Assembly (NCBI GenBank): GCA_003427395.1
Contig: BFEA01000193.1
Span: 2,272,497-2,308,319 of the forward strand
Reading direction: 5' to 3'
DNA: 35,823 bases
DNA from: Chara braunii
Taxonomy: Eukaryota > Streptophyta > Charophyceae > Charales > Characeae
Below are positions 20,849-30,889 of this stretch, in pieces. A program made the translations under genes and the position numbers. Numbering within the stretch: the first letter of the stretch is position 1; each line of letters begins with the position of its first letter. Under the pieces are notes generated by a model, which searched no databases, had not been told where the DNA came from, and saw only the letters and a program-made list of their open reading frames with translations.

Positions 20849-21000
20849 CCATGCTCCACTTGCCATCAAGGTCTCCCTCATCCTATCTTTCTTCAATAAC
20901 GACGTGAGCACCACCAGGTGCTGCAAAGCGCCATGCTCCACTTCTCATCAAGGTCTCTCTCATCCTATCTTTCTTCAATCAGGGAAACAACGACGGTAAG
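20849..21000. repeat. Tandem duplication, period 82 bp
   Basis: CCATGCTCCACTT...ATCAAGGTCTC...CTCATCCTATCTTTCTTCAAT occurs starting at 20849 and 20931. A minus-strand 99-residue frame (20642-20941) runs through one copy. The 82-bp step shifts the frame, so I do not call a gene. Confidence 0.8.
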
Positions 21001-21079
21001 CGCCACCACCTGTCTTTCGAATCACTCTTGGTGGACCAACCATCCGGTCTCTCTCTGCCTCCCTTGCACTGCACAGGAG

Positions 21080-21270
21080 GAGCCTAGCACCTCCCTCCAC
21101 TACCGGTAGCCACCAAATGTGCAAAACGGAGAACGTACCTTCACCTACGCGTCTTTTCCCAAATAAAACTTATGGTCATTATACCAGTACCTACACTGGA
21201 AATTACGTGGAAAGATACACCGGCCATAGCTTTTGTCTTTTTCAGATTCGGTGAGTGGTGCAGCGATACC
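21080..21270. repeat. Decayed foldback element (family A, possibly nested with family B)
   Basis: The left text CACCAAATGTGCAAAAC (from 21110) and the right text TTGTC..TCGGTGAGTGGTGCAGCGATACC (to 21270) are imperfect inverted ends like those at 24541-25028. Inside, TCTTTTCCCAAATAAAAC and TATGGTCATTATA resemble the left arm of the 26699/28363 family. The mixture suggests a chimera or nested insertion. Confidence 0.45.
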
Positions 21271-21689
21271 CTCCACAAAACTCATGCACTGAAGGCGAGC
21301 CAAAGAGGGGAGGAACAAATACCCAGCCAAATGGCCAGACAAAAAAAAACAATATAGCCCATGAAAACAGAGCAACGTCAACTGGCCTAGCTCAAGAGGG
21401 AAAAAAAAAACAAAAAAAACTGGTCTAGCTCAGGCTTGGACCCCACTTCACCAGACGACTTTCGAACAGCCAAATTACGTAAGTGCAGACGTTTTCACTC
21501 AGTTCGAGTTCGGCCGTTTCACAAGGTTGCACCCTTCAAAGGGAGTTAGAGAGGGGGGAGGGGGGGAGGAGGGGGAACCCCTTCTGCAGCTTGCACCCTT
21601 CAAAGGGAGTAGGGGGGGCAGGGAACCCCTTCTGCAGCCAACCGAAACGTGATCAGGGACTGAATGGGGGATACTAACAAGTGCAGCTT

Positions 21690-22158
21690 AGGGCCTCGTT
21701 CCACACCACTTCACTTGAAACTCGATTGCACACTCAAGCTCCAAGCGTGATTCACATTTTGCTCCACTCAACCCTCGAGTCCGCCCTTGAAACGAACAGG
21801 AATGGTGCTGCAACAGCTCGCCAGAGGTTCAACCAAGACAAACGCCGTAGAAAAAGGAGAATAAACGAAAAAACAAAACTATCAGGGGTTCTACATGTAC
21901 CTGCAGCGCCGTGTTCAAGTGCAGCTCAAGTGTGCCCAGAGAGCTGACTTGAAAAACAGGTAGGTTAAAGAAGAAAAAAAAAAAACAGGTAGGTTTGCCT
22001 GGGCCGCATTTGAGCCGCCCTCTAGCTTTTCCCGCCCGTTTGCTAAGCCCAAAAACCTGATCACGGCCGGGCCGTGATTAGCAAAACTCAAGGGCACCTT
22101 GGAACGGTGTTGGACAAGAAACCCTTAAAGAGTTCCAAGTGGTGTGGAACGAGGCCCT
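21690..22158. mobile_element. TIR-bounded non-autonomous element (about 470 bp)
   Basis: AGGGCCTCGTTCCACACCAC begins at 21690, and its exact inverse ends at 22158. Both inverted ends continue with imperfect pairing around CTT(G)GAACTC. The TAGGGCC-type end is reminiscent of plant hAT MITEs. I found no matching 8-bp duplication, so the class is uncertain. The interior holds A-rich runs and a GGCCGTGATTAG / TGATCACGGCC inverted patch near 22060-22080, and no transposase. Confidence 0.6.
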
Positions 22159-22167
22159 TACTTTCTG

Positions 22168-22189
22168 GATAAGGAAAGCTTTCCTTATC
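22168..22189. repeat. Perfect 22-bp palindrome
   Basis: GATAAGGAAAG is followed directly by its reverse complement, with no loop, 10 bp outside the element ending at 22158. Flanking TCTGGAT and ATCCAGA extend the symmetry at a short distance. Function is unknown. Confidence 0.75.
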
Positions 22190-22525
22190 GAGCAATCCAG
22201 ACCTACGAACCTGCCGAAAATTTGTGCTGCTGAAGGCTTGCATTTTGCCTTTCCCACCACCAGGGGGGTCGGTTAGGCTTGCCTTCCAAGCGCCCAGCTA
22301 CTGCCAGGCAGTGGGGTCCAGCCCTCGGTACACTCATGAATCGTTGAAATACAGACCTGAGTACAAGCGCCAGTGGAAGCAGTAGAGTACAGAGCTCCCG
22401 TGAAAGAATGCATACAATGGGAAACAAACATGAGATTGGTTGACAGGCAGCAGAAAACCAAACCAACATGAAAGAAAACGAGCTTTATTCCGATTGTTTG
22501 TACGCAGCCCTAAGGTTGCGGTATA

Positions 22526-23020
22526 GTGGGCTTCCACGTCCGTGTCAGTGGGCTTCCGCGTCTGTGTCAAGGTATCGCATTTTTGGCGGCGGGTGACCAG
22601 GACGCGAAGTGGGTTCTTAGGGGGCAAAAAAATTTGGGGGACCGGTCCTTGCCAAAATTGCGGACTACCTACAGCTAGCTCTGGTAGAACCGGGACTTCT
22701 GGAAAAAGGAAGGACCGGTCCTTGGGTGGAAGTGGACCCCAAAAAGAAGTGGGGGGCGTTGGACCGGTCCTCGGGTAGAAGCGGACCCCAAAAAGAAGTG
22801 AGGGCATGTGAACTGCAAAACGGCCCTCAGGCCCAGGCATTGAGGCCCGTCCTCTCAAAACAGGGAGGTCAGGCCCGTCCTCTCAAAACAGGCGTTTTGC
22901 AAGAGGCAACTTTGGCGATTTTCCGTGCTCGGACAAACCCGCAAAAAAATCTGAAATTTTGAGAACGATTTTCTGTGATCGGACGAACCCGCAGAAAAAT
23001 CTGAAATTTTGAGAATCCAT
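22526..23020. repeat. Run of four different short tandem duplications
   Basis: GTGGGCTTCC(A/G)CGTC repeats at 22526/22548 (period 22). GGACCGGTCCT..GGGT(G/A)GAAG repeats at 22712/22761 (about 49). AGGCCCGTCCTCTCAAAACA repeats at 22843/22871 (28). CGATTTTC(C/T)GTG..ATCTGAAATTTTGAGAA repeats at 22916/22966 (50). The 174-residue minus ORF here reflects these repeats and has no known domain. Confidence 0.85.
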
Positions 23021-23333
23021 AAACAAGGTCGTGTTCTTTCCAGGAATAATATTAGAACACTTTCAAAGAATCATAGACTGCGAAATGATCGTGGAACCCA
23101 TTCGGCACATTTTCCATTTTTGCCACTTGTGTAGGCCAACTGAAAAAGTACTCTGAATTCAGTGAGTTTTCGCACTCCAGAAGAATGCGTGAAAAAACCT
23201 GAAAATTGGAGTGCTCGTAGATTTTGTTGCGATCTTTCCAGGAAAAACGCTCGATAAATTTAAAAAAATCACTCCAACTGTGAAATAGATCACGGCCGCA
23301 ATTTTACCAATATTTCAATTTCGCCATTCAGCA

Positions 23334-23334
<1 letters not shown>

Positions 23335-23365
<31 letters not shown>

Positions 23366-23531
23366 GTAAGCCCCTCCTCTTCCTCTCTCTCTCTCTTTCT
23401 TTCTCTCTTACTCTCTCTCTCTCACTCATATCGACAAATGGAACAATGTGGTAAGCCCCTCCTCTTCCTCTCTCTCTCTCTTTCTTTCTCTCTTACTCTC
23501 TNTCTCTCTCTCACTCATATCGACAAATGGA

Positions 23532-23573
<42 letters not shown>

Positions 23574-23668
23574 GCCCTCCCCCCTCCCTCCTCCCTCTCT
23601 CCCTCTCTCTCTTTCTTTCTCTCTCTCATTCTCTGTCTCTCTCTCTCACACTCGTAACAATAAATGGA

Positions 23669-23715
<47 letters not shown>

Positions 23716-23727
23716 TCTCTCTCTCTC
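23335..23727 (+). repeat. CT microsatellite cluster
   Basis: Several CT runs are separated by copies of a spacer containing ATCGACAAATGGAACAA (23430, 23518) and AATAAATGGAACAAAAC (23660). This is therefore a higher-order tandem array of spacer plus CT run. One ambiguous base (N) is at 23503. ORFs here are Ser-Leu or Arg-Glu repeats. Confidence 0.9.
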
Positions 23728-24540
23728 GTGCGCGGTCTTAGTCTCAATGACATTACTTTGGCTACCCTAGTAGGGTTGCGTTCCCCGCGCCCACGCGGTA
23801 GAGAATTTATCTTTCCAGGAGGTAGACGCCCAACGCATAAGCGCTGGCACGCGGAATGTATTGAACATATCCATCCGTCAGCCAAAACCCCATTGCGCTT
23901 GCACCGTGTGCAGCCGAATCGATCTGAACACATTCGGGCCTGAATCTGGCCGCCATTGCGGTCACAAGGGCTCCCGCGAAATTGTTCGTGCCGGAACACC
24001 CTAAAAGAGCGGGAAAACCAACTGACCTATGTCAAGGACGTCAGGAAAGGGAAAAAAAAAAAAAAGAATGAAAAAAAAAAGAGCGGGAGACATGCAGAAG
24101 GAGTCGGAATTCAGAAGTGCGTGCGGCGTTGTTGACAGAAAGAGGGCAGAAGGGAGCCACGGTCCTTTGGATAACGATAAAGCAGAGCAAGCGCCAAGCC
24201 GACCGGCCGGCCAGCCGAGCGCCCGGCAGTAGTCATGCCATGCCAGCGAAGCACCCATAATAAGGGGCTTCGCAACATGGGCAACGTCTCTTGCGCTAGA
24301 TACGACCGCCATAGTTTCTCGTTTTCACATCGCATTTGGTGAGTGGTGCTGCCAGGCCCATTGAATGCGCACGTCGTTCTTAACGGGCAAATTTTTGAAG
24401 CAAAAAAAAAAGAATAGCCTCCAATTTGAGTGACGTTTTCCACGGTGAAGCGAGCATGCTGTACGACTACACACTAAGACGCAAGCACGCGATGTCAGGA
24501 AGGAAACACATGCAGCAGCCGTCCAAAGCCCTGGACATGG
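23728..24540. other. Intergenic DNA with a partial foldback end
   Basis: There is no recognisable gene. ATTTGGTGAGTGGTGCTGCCAGGCCC ending near 24359 is a right-hand end of the family A foldback; a convincing left partner was not found. Confidence 0.4.
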
Positions 24541-24660
24541 GGCCTCGCTGCACTACTCTCGAAATGCACAAAAGACAAAAATCATGGTGGTGTATCTTTC
24601 CATGTTGTAGCAGAACATTCACTCTCGTTTTGCACATTTCGAGAGTAGTGCAGCGAGGCC
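24541..24660. mobile_element. MITE, family A (120 bp) with 5-bp flanking repeat
   Basis: The terminal inverted repeats start GGCCTCGCTGCACTACTCTC and extend over more than 30 bp with about two mismatches (left 24541-24573, right 24628-24660). CATGG flanks both sides (24536-24540 and 24661-24665), consistent with a 5-bp target duplication. It has no coding capacity. Related copies lie immediately to the right. Confidence 0.78.
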
Positions 24661-24743
24661 CATGGTGGCCATTTCCTCAGATATGAATCCATGCGTGAAG
24701 GCGCACTTCAACATTGGCCGCCGTTCTTGTTGCTGCTGTTAGA

Positions 24744-24868
24744 GCCTCGCCGCAGCACTCTGTGATCGTGACAAAATGCAGCATGTATGTTCCGCTGAAG
24801 CCAGGAAAGATACGCCCACCATAGCTTTTTTGTCTTTTCCACATTTGGTGAGTGGTGTGGCGATGCCC
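24744..24868. mobile_element. MITE, family A, diverged copy
   Basis: The left end GCCTCGCCGCAGCACTC (24744) pairs imperfectly with the right end CATTTGGTGAGTGGTGTGGCGATGCCC (to 24868). The middle contains GGAAAGATACGCCC(A)CCATAGC, shared with other copies. The copy is more decayed than the one at 24541. Confidence 0.6.
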
Positions 24869-24888
24869 TTAGCATACTTGCACTACAC

Positions 24889-25028
24889 GCCTCGCCGCAC
24901 TACTCACTCAAATGTGAAAACGACAACAGCTATTCTCTTCCCACGTGCAAAATGAGAATGAACCTTCGGCTACAACATGGAAAGATGCACCGCCATAATT
25001 TGTCTTTTGTGCATTCGGTGAGTGGTGC
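24889..25028. mobile_element. MITE, family A, diverged copy
   Basis: The left end GCCTCGCCGCACTACTCACT (24889) and the right end GTGCATTCGGTGAGTGGTGC (to 25028) are inverted relatives. The middle has ACATGGAAAGATGCACCGCCATAA, shared with 24541 and 24744. The right end runs into an A-run and is truncated. Confidence 0.6.
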
Positions 25029-25152
25029 AAAAAAATTAAAGTCAGATAGATTCAGGAATGTCATACTGTATGTTCTCAAACAGGCCCCCCCTCATGTATG
25101 AACATGAAAGGCGAGAAGGATACTGTCGGCTCATGAAGCACGCCTGCACAAA

Positions 25153-25154
<2 letters not shown>

Positions 25155-25212
<58 letters not shown>
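25155..25212 (+). repeat. (CA)n microsatellite, about 58 bp
   Basis: It is an uninterrupted CA run. ORFs across it are Thr-His or Cys-Val repeats. Confidence 0.95.
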
Positions 25213-25217
<5 letters not shown>

Positions 25218-25490
25218 TTTTCCCACTCAGCGGGCAACCTGTACGGTTCTCCGGGATCTCCCGATGCATCCATGACACTGCCACCGCCACTGCCATCGCA
25301 CAACAGGGAATGATTTCCATCGCACTGCCGCGCGCTCCAACGATCGGTCGCACAACAGGGATGATCGACCTCTGACGGCGACAATGGGATGCAGCCAGCC
25401 AATGTAAAAGCTTCGTATTGAAAAAACTTGACAAACCCAAGACGAGAAGTTTTTCGTTTGCGTAATAACCCCATGACCATCCACCCACAT

Positions 25491-25586
25491 ACTCTTTAAC
25501 AGCGGAGACGAACCCATATATATACCTTAAACACCCATATTCTCCTTGATTCTCTACATCCAGGAGAATCCGCTGTTAAGGAGAGT
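25491..25586. repeat. Small inverted repeat
   Basis: ACTCTTTAACAGCGGA at 25491 is inverted as TCCGCTGTTAAGGAGAGT at 25569-25586 with a 2-base insertion. The loop of about 60 bp contains TATATATACC. It may be a tiny foldback element. Confidence 0.55.
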
Positions 25587-26201
25587 ATAAAGATAGGCGG
25601 GATGCTCGAGTTCAAAGTAAACCGCCACCCTCGACGACATCTTCAACGCGCCTAGCGCGCCAAGACGGAGTCGATGGAGAGCGTCGCGAGGGCGGGCTTG
25701 TATATACCTATTAAGGTCTAGGTCTAGCAGGCTTACTTTGGAATTCGCGCAAATTTCAATTAACGTCTGGCGGACGGGAGTGCGGCGCGCACATAATATT
25801 TTTACCGCTCTCATGACACGTGTCCTTTCCCTCCTTCAGGCCACCGCCACACCACTCATCCCCACCACGTCCGAAAGGATGCGCACTAAGGCTAAAAGCA
25901 GACAGCGGCAAGCATCGACATGAAGAACAACGCTTCCCGACGACATAACTTCGCCCACTTCAGTTTCTTACATACAAGAAACAGCGCAACCGTCAAGTAT
26001 CGCAGTTCTCCTCTCTTCAATATCCCTAAAGTCTCCACCTAACAGTAATCTGTCGCCAAATGCTAACTCCGAATATACACTGCCATCAAACTGTGTTATG
26101 CCAAACGTAGCATGCATGGCTTCCAACACACAAAGCACTTCACATACATGTCCACGGATAAACACACACACACACACACGCACATGAAAGAGATAACACA
26201 C

Positions 26202-26556
26202 TCCAGTTCTACGAACAGGCGCACTTGCCATGTGAGTTCCATCCAAACTTGTACGGATTTTCTTCAGACAAGCACACGCATGCGTACACATGTCAAAAGC
26301 GTGCGCAACCGCGTAAACACCTGCCTGTCATGCCCCAAAAGCACACTAATCGCCTCTCTACCATCATTCGCAATCACGGCAAAACCACAACCTAGTAAAC
26401 GAATCCAGTTCTAAGAACAGGTGCACTTGTCCTAAAGACGCCACTCAACAGGTTTTCTTCGGACAAGCGTGTACAAAATGGGAGCAACCGCGTAAACACC
26501 CGACTTCCATGGCGCAAGAGCACACTAATCGCCTCTCTACTATCATTCGCAATCAC
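26202..26556. repeat. Tandem duplication, period about 201 bp
   Basis: TCCAGTTCTA(C/A)GAACAGG, TTTTCTTC(A/G)GACAAGC, GCAACCGCGTAAACACC and CACACTAATCGCCTCTCTAC recur in the same order from 26202 and 26404. The copies are moderately diverged. Confidence 0.82.
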
Positions 26557-26698
26557 ACGGTCTGTTCCCCTGGCCGCCAGGACTGGAGTACTTTTCACTC
26601 CCGTAAACAAAAGATCATCTCACCGCTGGTTAATGTTTGATGAATTATTGGCAATCGCACTAACGTCCACGCAGATGAACCAGCACACAGATTGTCCT

Positions 26699-26815
26699 GC
26701 TACCTTCTTCCCCCGAATACAACGTACGGTCATTATTGCTGTATTTAGATTGAAAGATGCCCCGACTACAGCTATACTGACCGTACGTGGTATTCGGGGA
26801 AAGAAGGGTTAGGTA
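26699..26815. mobile_element. MITE, family B
   Basis: The left arm GCTACCTTCTTCCCCCGAAT... and the right arm form an inverted repeat of about 45 bp (..CGTACGGTCA..CTGTA). Aligned to the element at 28363-28475, both arms and the central segment (GACTGGAAGTTGCCCC versus GATTGAAAGATGCCCC) correspond, so these are two copies of one family. No coding capacity is seen. Confidence 0.72.
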
Positions 26816-26819
26816 GGAT

Positions 26820-28010
26820 ACAAAGAAGAAGAGGTGGAGACCGAGAAGAGAGAAATACTTGGCAATCTCACCTTACCAATGCCACCACCTTCGGCACACC
26901 CTCTCTTTCTCCCTCTGCTCTTCCGCTCACAACATGGCTTCTCTCGCCTTAAGCATCATTCACGTCGCTGCCAATCTCGATGCCCAACCTCTCCTTCATA
27001 ATCGCCTTCAAGGTTTCAGCAAATGAATCCATGAGATCACTACACGCATCGCGAACTGAACAGGACAAGCGCAACGTCGGCAACATTCCTCCACTCAGTT
27101 TACCAAGGTCATGTCAACGTGCAAGGCTCGTCCCGCCAATGCAAACCCTACTACTACAAAATGGTCCAATTTCAAATCGCAAACAGCGCTAGGATCCAAA
27201 AATGAGGCACCTCTAAGTGTGTACAGTTACCGGGGGCCGTCCATCCAGCGATTAAAACTCACACCACCCCCTCCTCCCACAGCTCCTCTGCTTTTCCCAA
27301 GGTCCACTATCCCCAGCACCTCGCTAACGTTTTTCAAAAAATCACTTATCACCTAGCACGAGGTCCCAGCACCCCCAACTCTCCAGAGCAAATTTAGCCG
27401 TTACACACCGTGGTCTCACTGAGAAGAGCCACGAACCGCGCAACGCACGCCATAAAGAAACCGAACACCCTTCTTCTCAGAGCAATCCAGTGAGCGAAGA
27501 ACCCACTATTTCACTCCCTGCACCCGACATACACAAACACACGCGCGCGCCTTTACTGAACAAAACCGCCTCTGCCCGAGGAAATGTCCACAGAGCAAGG
27601 TGAGCGAGCAAGACTAACTCGCTGTGGACCGTACATCTCTTCTGTTTTTCCTTTGGGGAGGTTAGCAGGCCAGCGAGATAGGACAACCCCGTGTCCATCG
27701 CTGGCTTAACAACGAGACTCGTCTTTTCAACACTAAGGCCACTTATCAACTTTCCCATTCGTTCACGTCGAAATATCGAGAGTTCAACGTCACGCCCGTG
27801 CAAAGCGTGTGCATTACGAATAACCCCCAAATGCGAGAAGACTTGACACGAGGAAGAGACAGAGAGAAAGAAATACACTTGAAACCAGTTTTCATCTTCA
27901 TCTGGGCGCACATATTGTTAGATTAGGGTGATCCCGCCTGAATCTTGTCGCGATAGCAGCAGCAATCAGATGCGTTTTTAACAGTCTTAGTGTCCTTTAA
28001 ATCCCCCTAC
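26820..28010. other. Intergenic DNA, unassigned minus ORF at 27477-27911
   Basis: The only sizeable frame is a 144-residue minus-strand ORF at 27477-27911 beginning MRPDEDENWFQVYFF. I recognise no domain in it and it has no supporting neighbour, so it is noted and not called. The rest shows no structure I can support. Confidence 0.3.
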
Positions 28011-28014
28011 AGAC

Positions 28015-28125
28015 TACACCTTGTTTTTCCATAATACTTCCCCTTTCACCATACCATACCATTCATTCCTCGTACACCTTGTTTTTCCATAATACTTCCC
28101 CTTTCACCATACCATTCATTCCTCG
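28015..28125. repeat. Tandem duplication, period 58 bp
   Basis: TACACCTTGTTTTTCCATAA starts at 28015 and 28073. The copies are identical apart from a 5-bp CATAC step, so it is recent. Confidence 0.9.
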
Positions 28126-28362
28126 AGGATCAGTAGACAACAAGCCTGTCTTCCGGACCGGACTCCAACCACTACCTTCCCAAACAGACAGGACATATGA
28201 CCCACAAAAGGACCCTGACAACCACCCGGGATTTGAGGTTATGTTTACACGGCTTCCATGTGCTCGTGCTCTGTTCGCAAGGGGCGACATATAAAAAGGT
28301 GGTCAGTAATCAAAGATATAACTGCATGTAGCACCAACCTGAATCAGCTTTGATTCCTTATT

Positions 28363-28475
28363 ACTACCGTCTTCACCCGAATAGAACGCCCGGTAATTAT
28401 CGCTGTATCTGGACTGGAAGTTGCCCCAAATACAGCTATAATGACCGGCCGTTCTATTCGGGTGAAGACGGTAGT
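28363..28475. mobile_element. MITE, family B (113 bp), well preserved
   Basis: Terminal inverted repeats of about 45 bp begin ACTACCGTCTTCACCCGAAT at 28363, with the inverse ending at 28475 and only a few mismatches. ATT lies on both sides (28360-28362 and 28476-28478) and may be a 3-bp target duplication. The hairpin occupies nearly the whole element. Confidence 0.78.
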
Positions 28476-28802
28476 ATTTCGCAGCACAGGCAAGTCTCAA
28501 AGCAGCAGGACTAGCACTCCGAAGTTCTGACGTCAGAAGCAAGACTGGCGGTAACTATATCGCATATGCCCATGTCCATCCATCATAGAATCCCGCAGAT
28601 CAACTAATTAACGATCCATGCAGAATTCCAGACTTCAAAGATTCCTTCCGCCCTTGAGCACACATGCATAAAATAAACTGCGACTAAAAGAAAGAAGCCA
28701 TGCTCAGAGCGAGAGTATTTGAGCTCTATGCGAACAGCAGAAATCCTTGCCCAGTGCTTAACAACTCCCTGCCCGTTGGAATGAGCCTTCCTATCATACA
28801 CA

Positions 28803-29219
28803 CACTCCTCTGACTGGGCAACTCTGGCAGGCAAACCAAAGGTAGGTAGCGGACATATATCATACCCACGTTTCCAGTCGCACAGCCAACACAAAACGGA
28901 CATGGAGATGCCTTCGGGAGAGCCATTCAAAGCCAGACCGCTCCGAGGGAAGCGCAACACAAAGATAATACAGCGTTGAAAACAACCAAGGGGAAAGAGA
29001 GAGGATTAAACAGCAGATACACTCCTCTGACCGGGCAATTCTGGCAGGCAAACCAAAGGTAGGTAGCGGACATATATCGCACAGCCAACACAAAACGGAC
29101 ATGGAGATGCTTACGGGAGAGCCATTCAAAGACAGACCCCTCCGAGGGAAGCGCAACACAAAGATAATACAGCGTTGAAAACAACCAAGGGGAAAGAGAG
29201 ATGATTAAACAGCAGATAC
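28803..29219. repeat. Tandem duplication, period 218 bp
   Basis: ACTCCTCTGAC(T/C)GGGCAA starts at 28803 and 29021. Both copies continue through AGGTAGGTAGCGGACATATAT, CGCACAGCCAACACAAAACG and AATACAGCGTTGAAAACAAC to GATTAAACAGCAGATAC. Copy 1 has about 18 extra bases. The minus ORFs at 28604-29334 are mirrored products of the two copies. Confidence 0.92.
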
Positions 29220-29828
29220 AGAGGGTCCGGAAGACATCAAGACAAGAAGACAAAGAGCGGAGGAGAGTGCAGAGAGAAACGTTCCTGAGCGACAAAGAAA
29301 GTGTGTACAGAATCAACGAGAGCGAAGAGTTCAATCATCTGGTAAACATTCCTCTTTTGCTTACAGGAAATAACAAGCAGACCGTAGGTGAAGGTCACGA
29401 AAACGAACTTTCATCACGCATCAAACAGCCATCTGAAATGTTCGACATACAGTATCATTATGATACGTCATACAAACGCAAGTATGCACAAACATATGGA
29501 AAAAAATTATGAAGTCCATCCACTACTATGAGCAGTACTGAGCTCGGACGTCGAGGATTCCAGAACGAGAACGCGTACAAACTGCACAGGTCGGTTTGCA
29601 CTAACCTACCTTCCATCCTTTCCACTCCACACCAATTCCCATCGTCATCTAAACAACCACGAAGCATTATTCATTTCATTTCTGTCACCATAGCCTCCAA
29701 CAGAGAAATGAGAAAATCTTTGACGAGAACGATAAATTCTGTGTCAAACATCCAGAGTGAGTACGGAGAGCGTATTTCCAGGAATGGGAAGAGAGGAGAA
29801 AGGACCAGAGAAAGGGCATGCCCGAAGA

Positions 29829-30068
29829 GGAAAGGTTGTAGAAACACGCAAGAGGTGAAGACGAGAAGATAGCAGCACAGATGACAAAAGAAATGAGTGG
29901 GAGGGAAAAGTTGGGGTGCTGCGAAGCAAGAGAAGAGGCACACGGGAAGGCTGTAAAAGCACCCAAGAGGGGAAGACAAGAAGATAAGGACAGCAGCACA
30001 CAGGACAAAAGAAATAGAAGGGACGGAAAAGTCCTGGTGATGCGAAGCAAAAGAAGAGAGAGGCACAC
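29829..30068. repeat. Tandem duplication, period about 116-121 bp
   Basis: GAAAGGTTGTAGAAACACGC and GAAGGCTGTAAAAGCACCC head two copies (29829, 29945). Both contain AAGAGG(T/G)GAAGAC(G/A)AGAAGATA, GACAAAAGAAAT and TGCGAAGCAA. The 179-residue minus ORF 29671-30210 is a hydrophobic artefact of this purine-rich repeat. Confidence 0.82.
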
Positions 30069-30224
30069 ACACACTCCAATCACTGAAAATTATCTCTCTG
30101 AAACTGAAATAAAGAATATTCTCTGCAATGCATCTCACAACAGAGATGAGACCTCGTTTACGATACACCAAACGCGCGAGCCCAAACTCGCTCGTCTCCA
30201 AAAGGAACACACACAGTTCGTTTT

Positions 30225-30325
30225 ACAGGAAAAATGAAACAAAGGACGAGCTCTTTCGGGAAAAAAGAACGTCACAGGAAAAATGAAACAAAGGACGGAC
30301 GAGCTCTTTGGGGAAAAAAGAACGT
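30225..30325. repeat. Tandem duplication, period 49 bp
   Basis: ACAGGAAAAATGAAACAAAG starts at 30225 and 30274. Both are followed by GACGAGCTCTTT(C/G)GGG and AAAAAAGAACGTC, with a 4-bp GGAC insertion in the second. Confidence 0.9.
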
Positions 30326-30889
30326 CGAAGAAGAAGAATATTTGCGCCGCGGGAAGCACGCGCTGACGAGCAATGAAATTTGCTGCCGCATACATCGAGC
30401 AAACAACGGAGCCTTGCAAGAGTTTCTACCTACGATGACTGCGAACGACAACACAAGCCAATCAAATTTCGAGCAGAGAAGTCAGAGATGGAGATTGGAG
30501 AGGGCTGGGGAGTAAGGAAATCACTTTGCCCTACCCGACCGAGAAAAGATCCCTCGTGGTCGGTGGAAGACACCACCAATCAACTGAAGAAGCTACACAA
30601 ACAGTACGTAACTCTTACGAGCCACAGCGCACCTACGGAGACCCTTACCTACTGCGCGAGAGTCGATATCCTTCTACCAAGACCTTGCCCTCTTAACCCA
30701 CGCGGAGCGGAATATACAGCGAGCGCATACTGACTGTCTATCGTCCCCCTATCTCGTCGCGGCCGTGGGTCTGTATTCGCACTAAAAGCTTCGGAGGCCT
30801 AACTATCCACATTCGCGAACTACATCTAAAAACCCTATCGGGACTCGTCGAGCGGACTATTTCATAAAAAGCAGTCCCTCGTTCCTATT

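Noticed and set aside
20642-20941. 99-residue minus-strand frame (LLKKDRMRETLMASGAWHV)
   Set aside because: It looks protein-like, but it spans an 82-bp tandem duplication that would change frame. I could not tie it to any family; a translated search could overturn this.
27477-27911. 144-residue minus-strand ORF
   Set aside because: No recognisable domain, no neighbouring exons and no compositional support. It remains unassigned.
28604-29334. Overlapping minus-strand ORFs (118, 99 and 135 aa) with similar sequence
   Set aside because: They are duplicated readings of the 218-bp tandem repeat, with no recognisable domain.
29671-30210. 179-residue hydrophobic minus-strand ORF resembling a membrane protein
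   Set aside because: The Phe/Leu/Ser-rich text is the complement of a purine-rich 120-bp tandem duplication, and the two copies repeat the same phrases.
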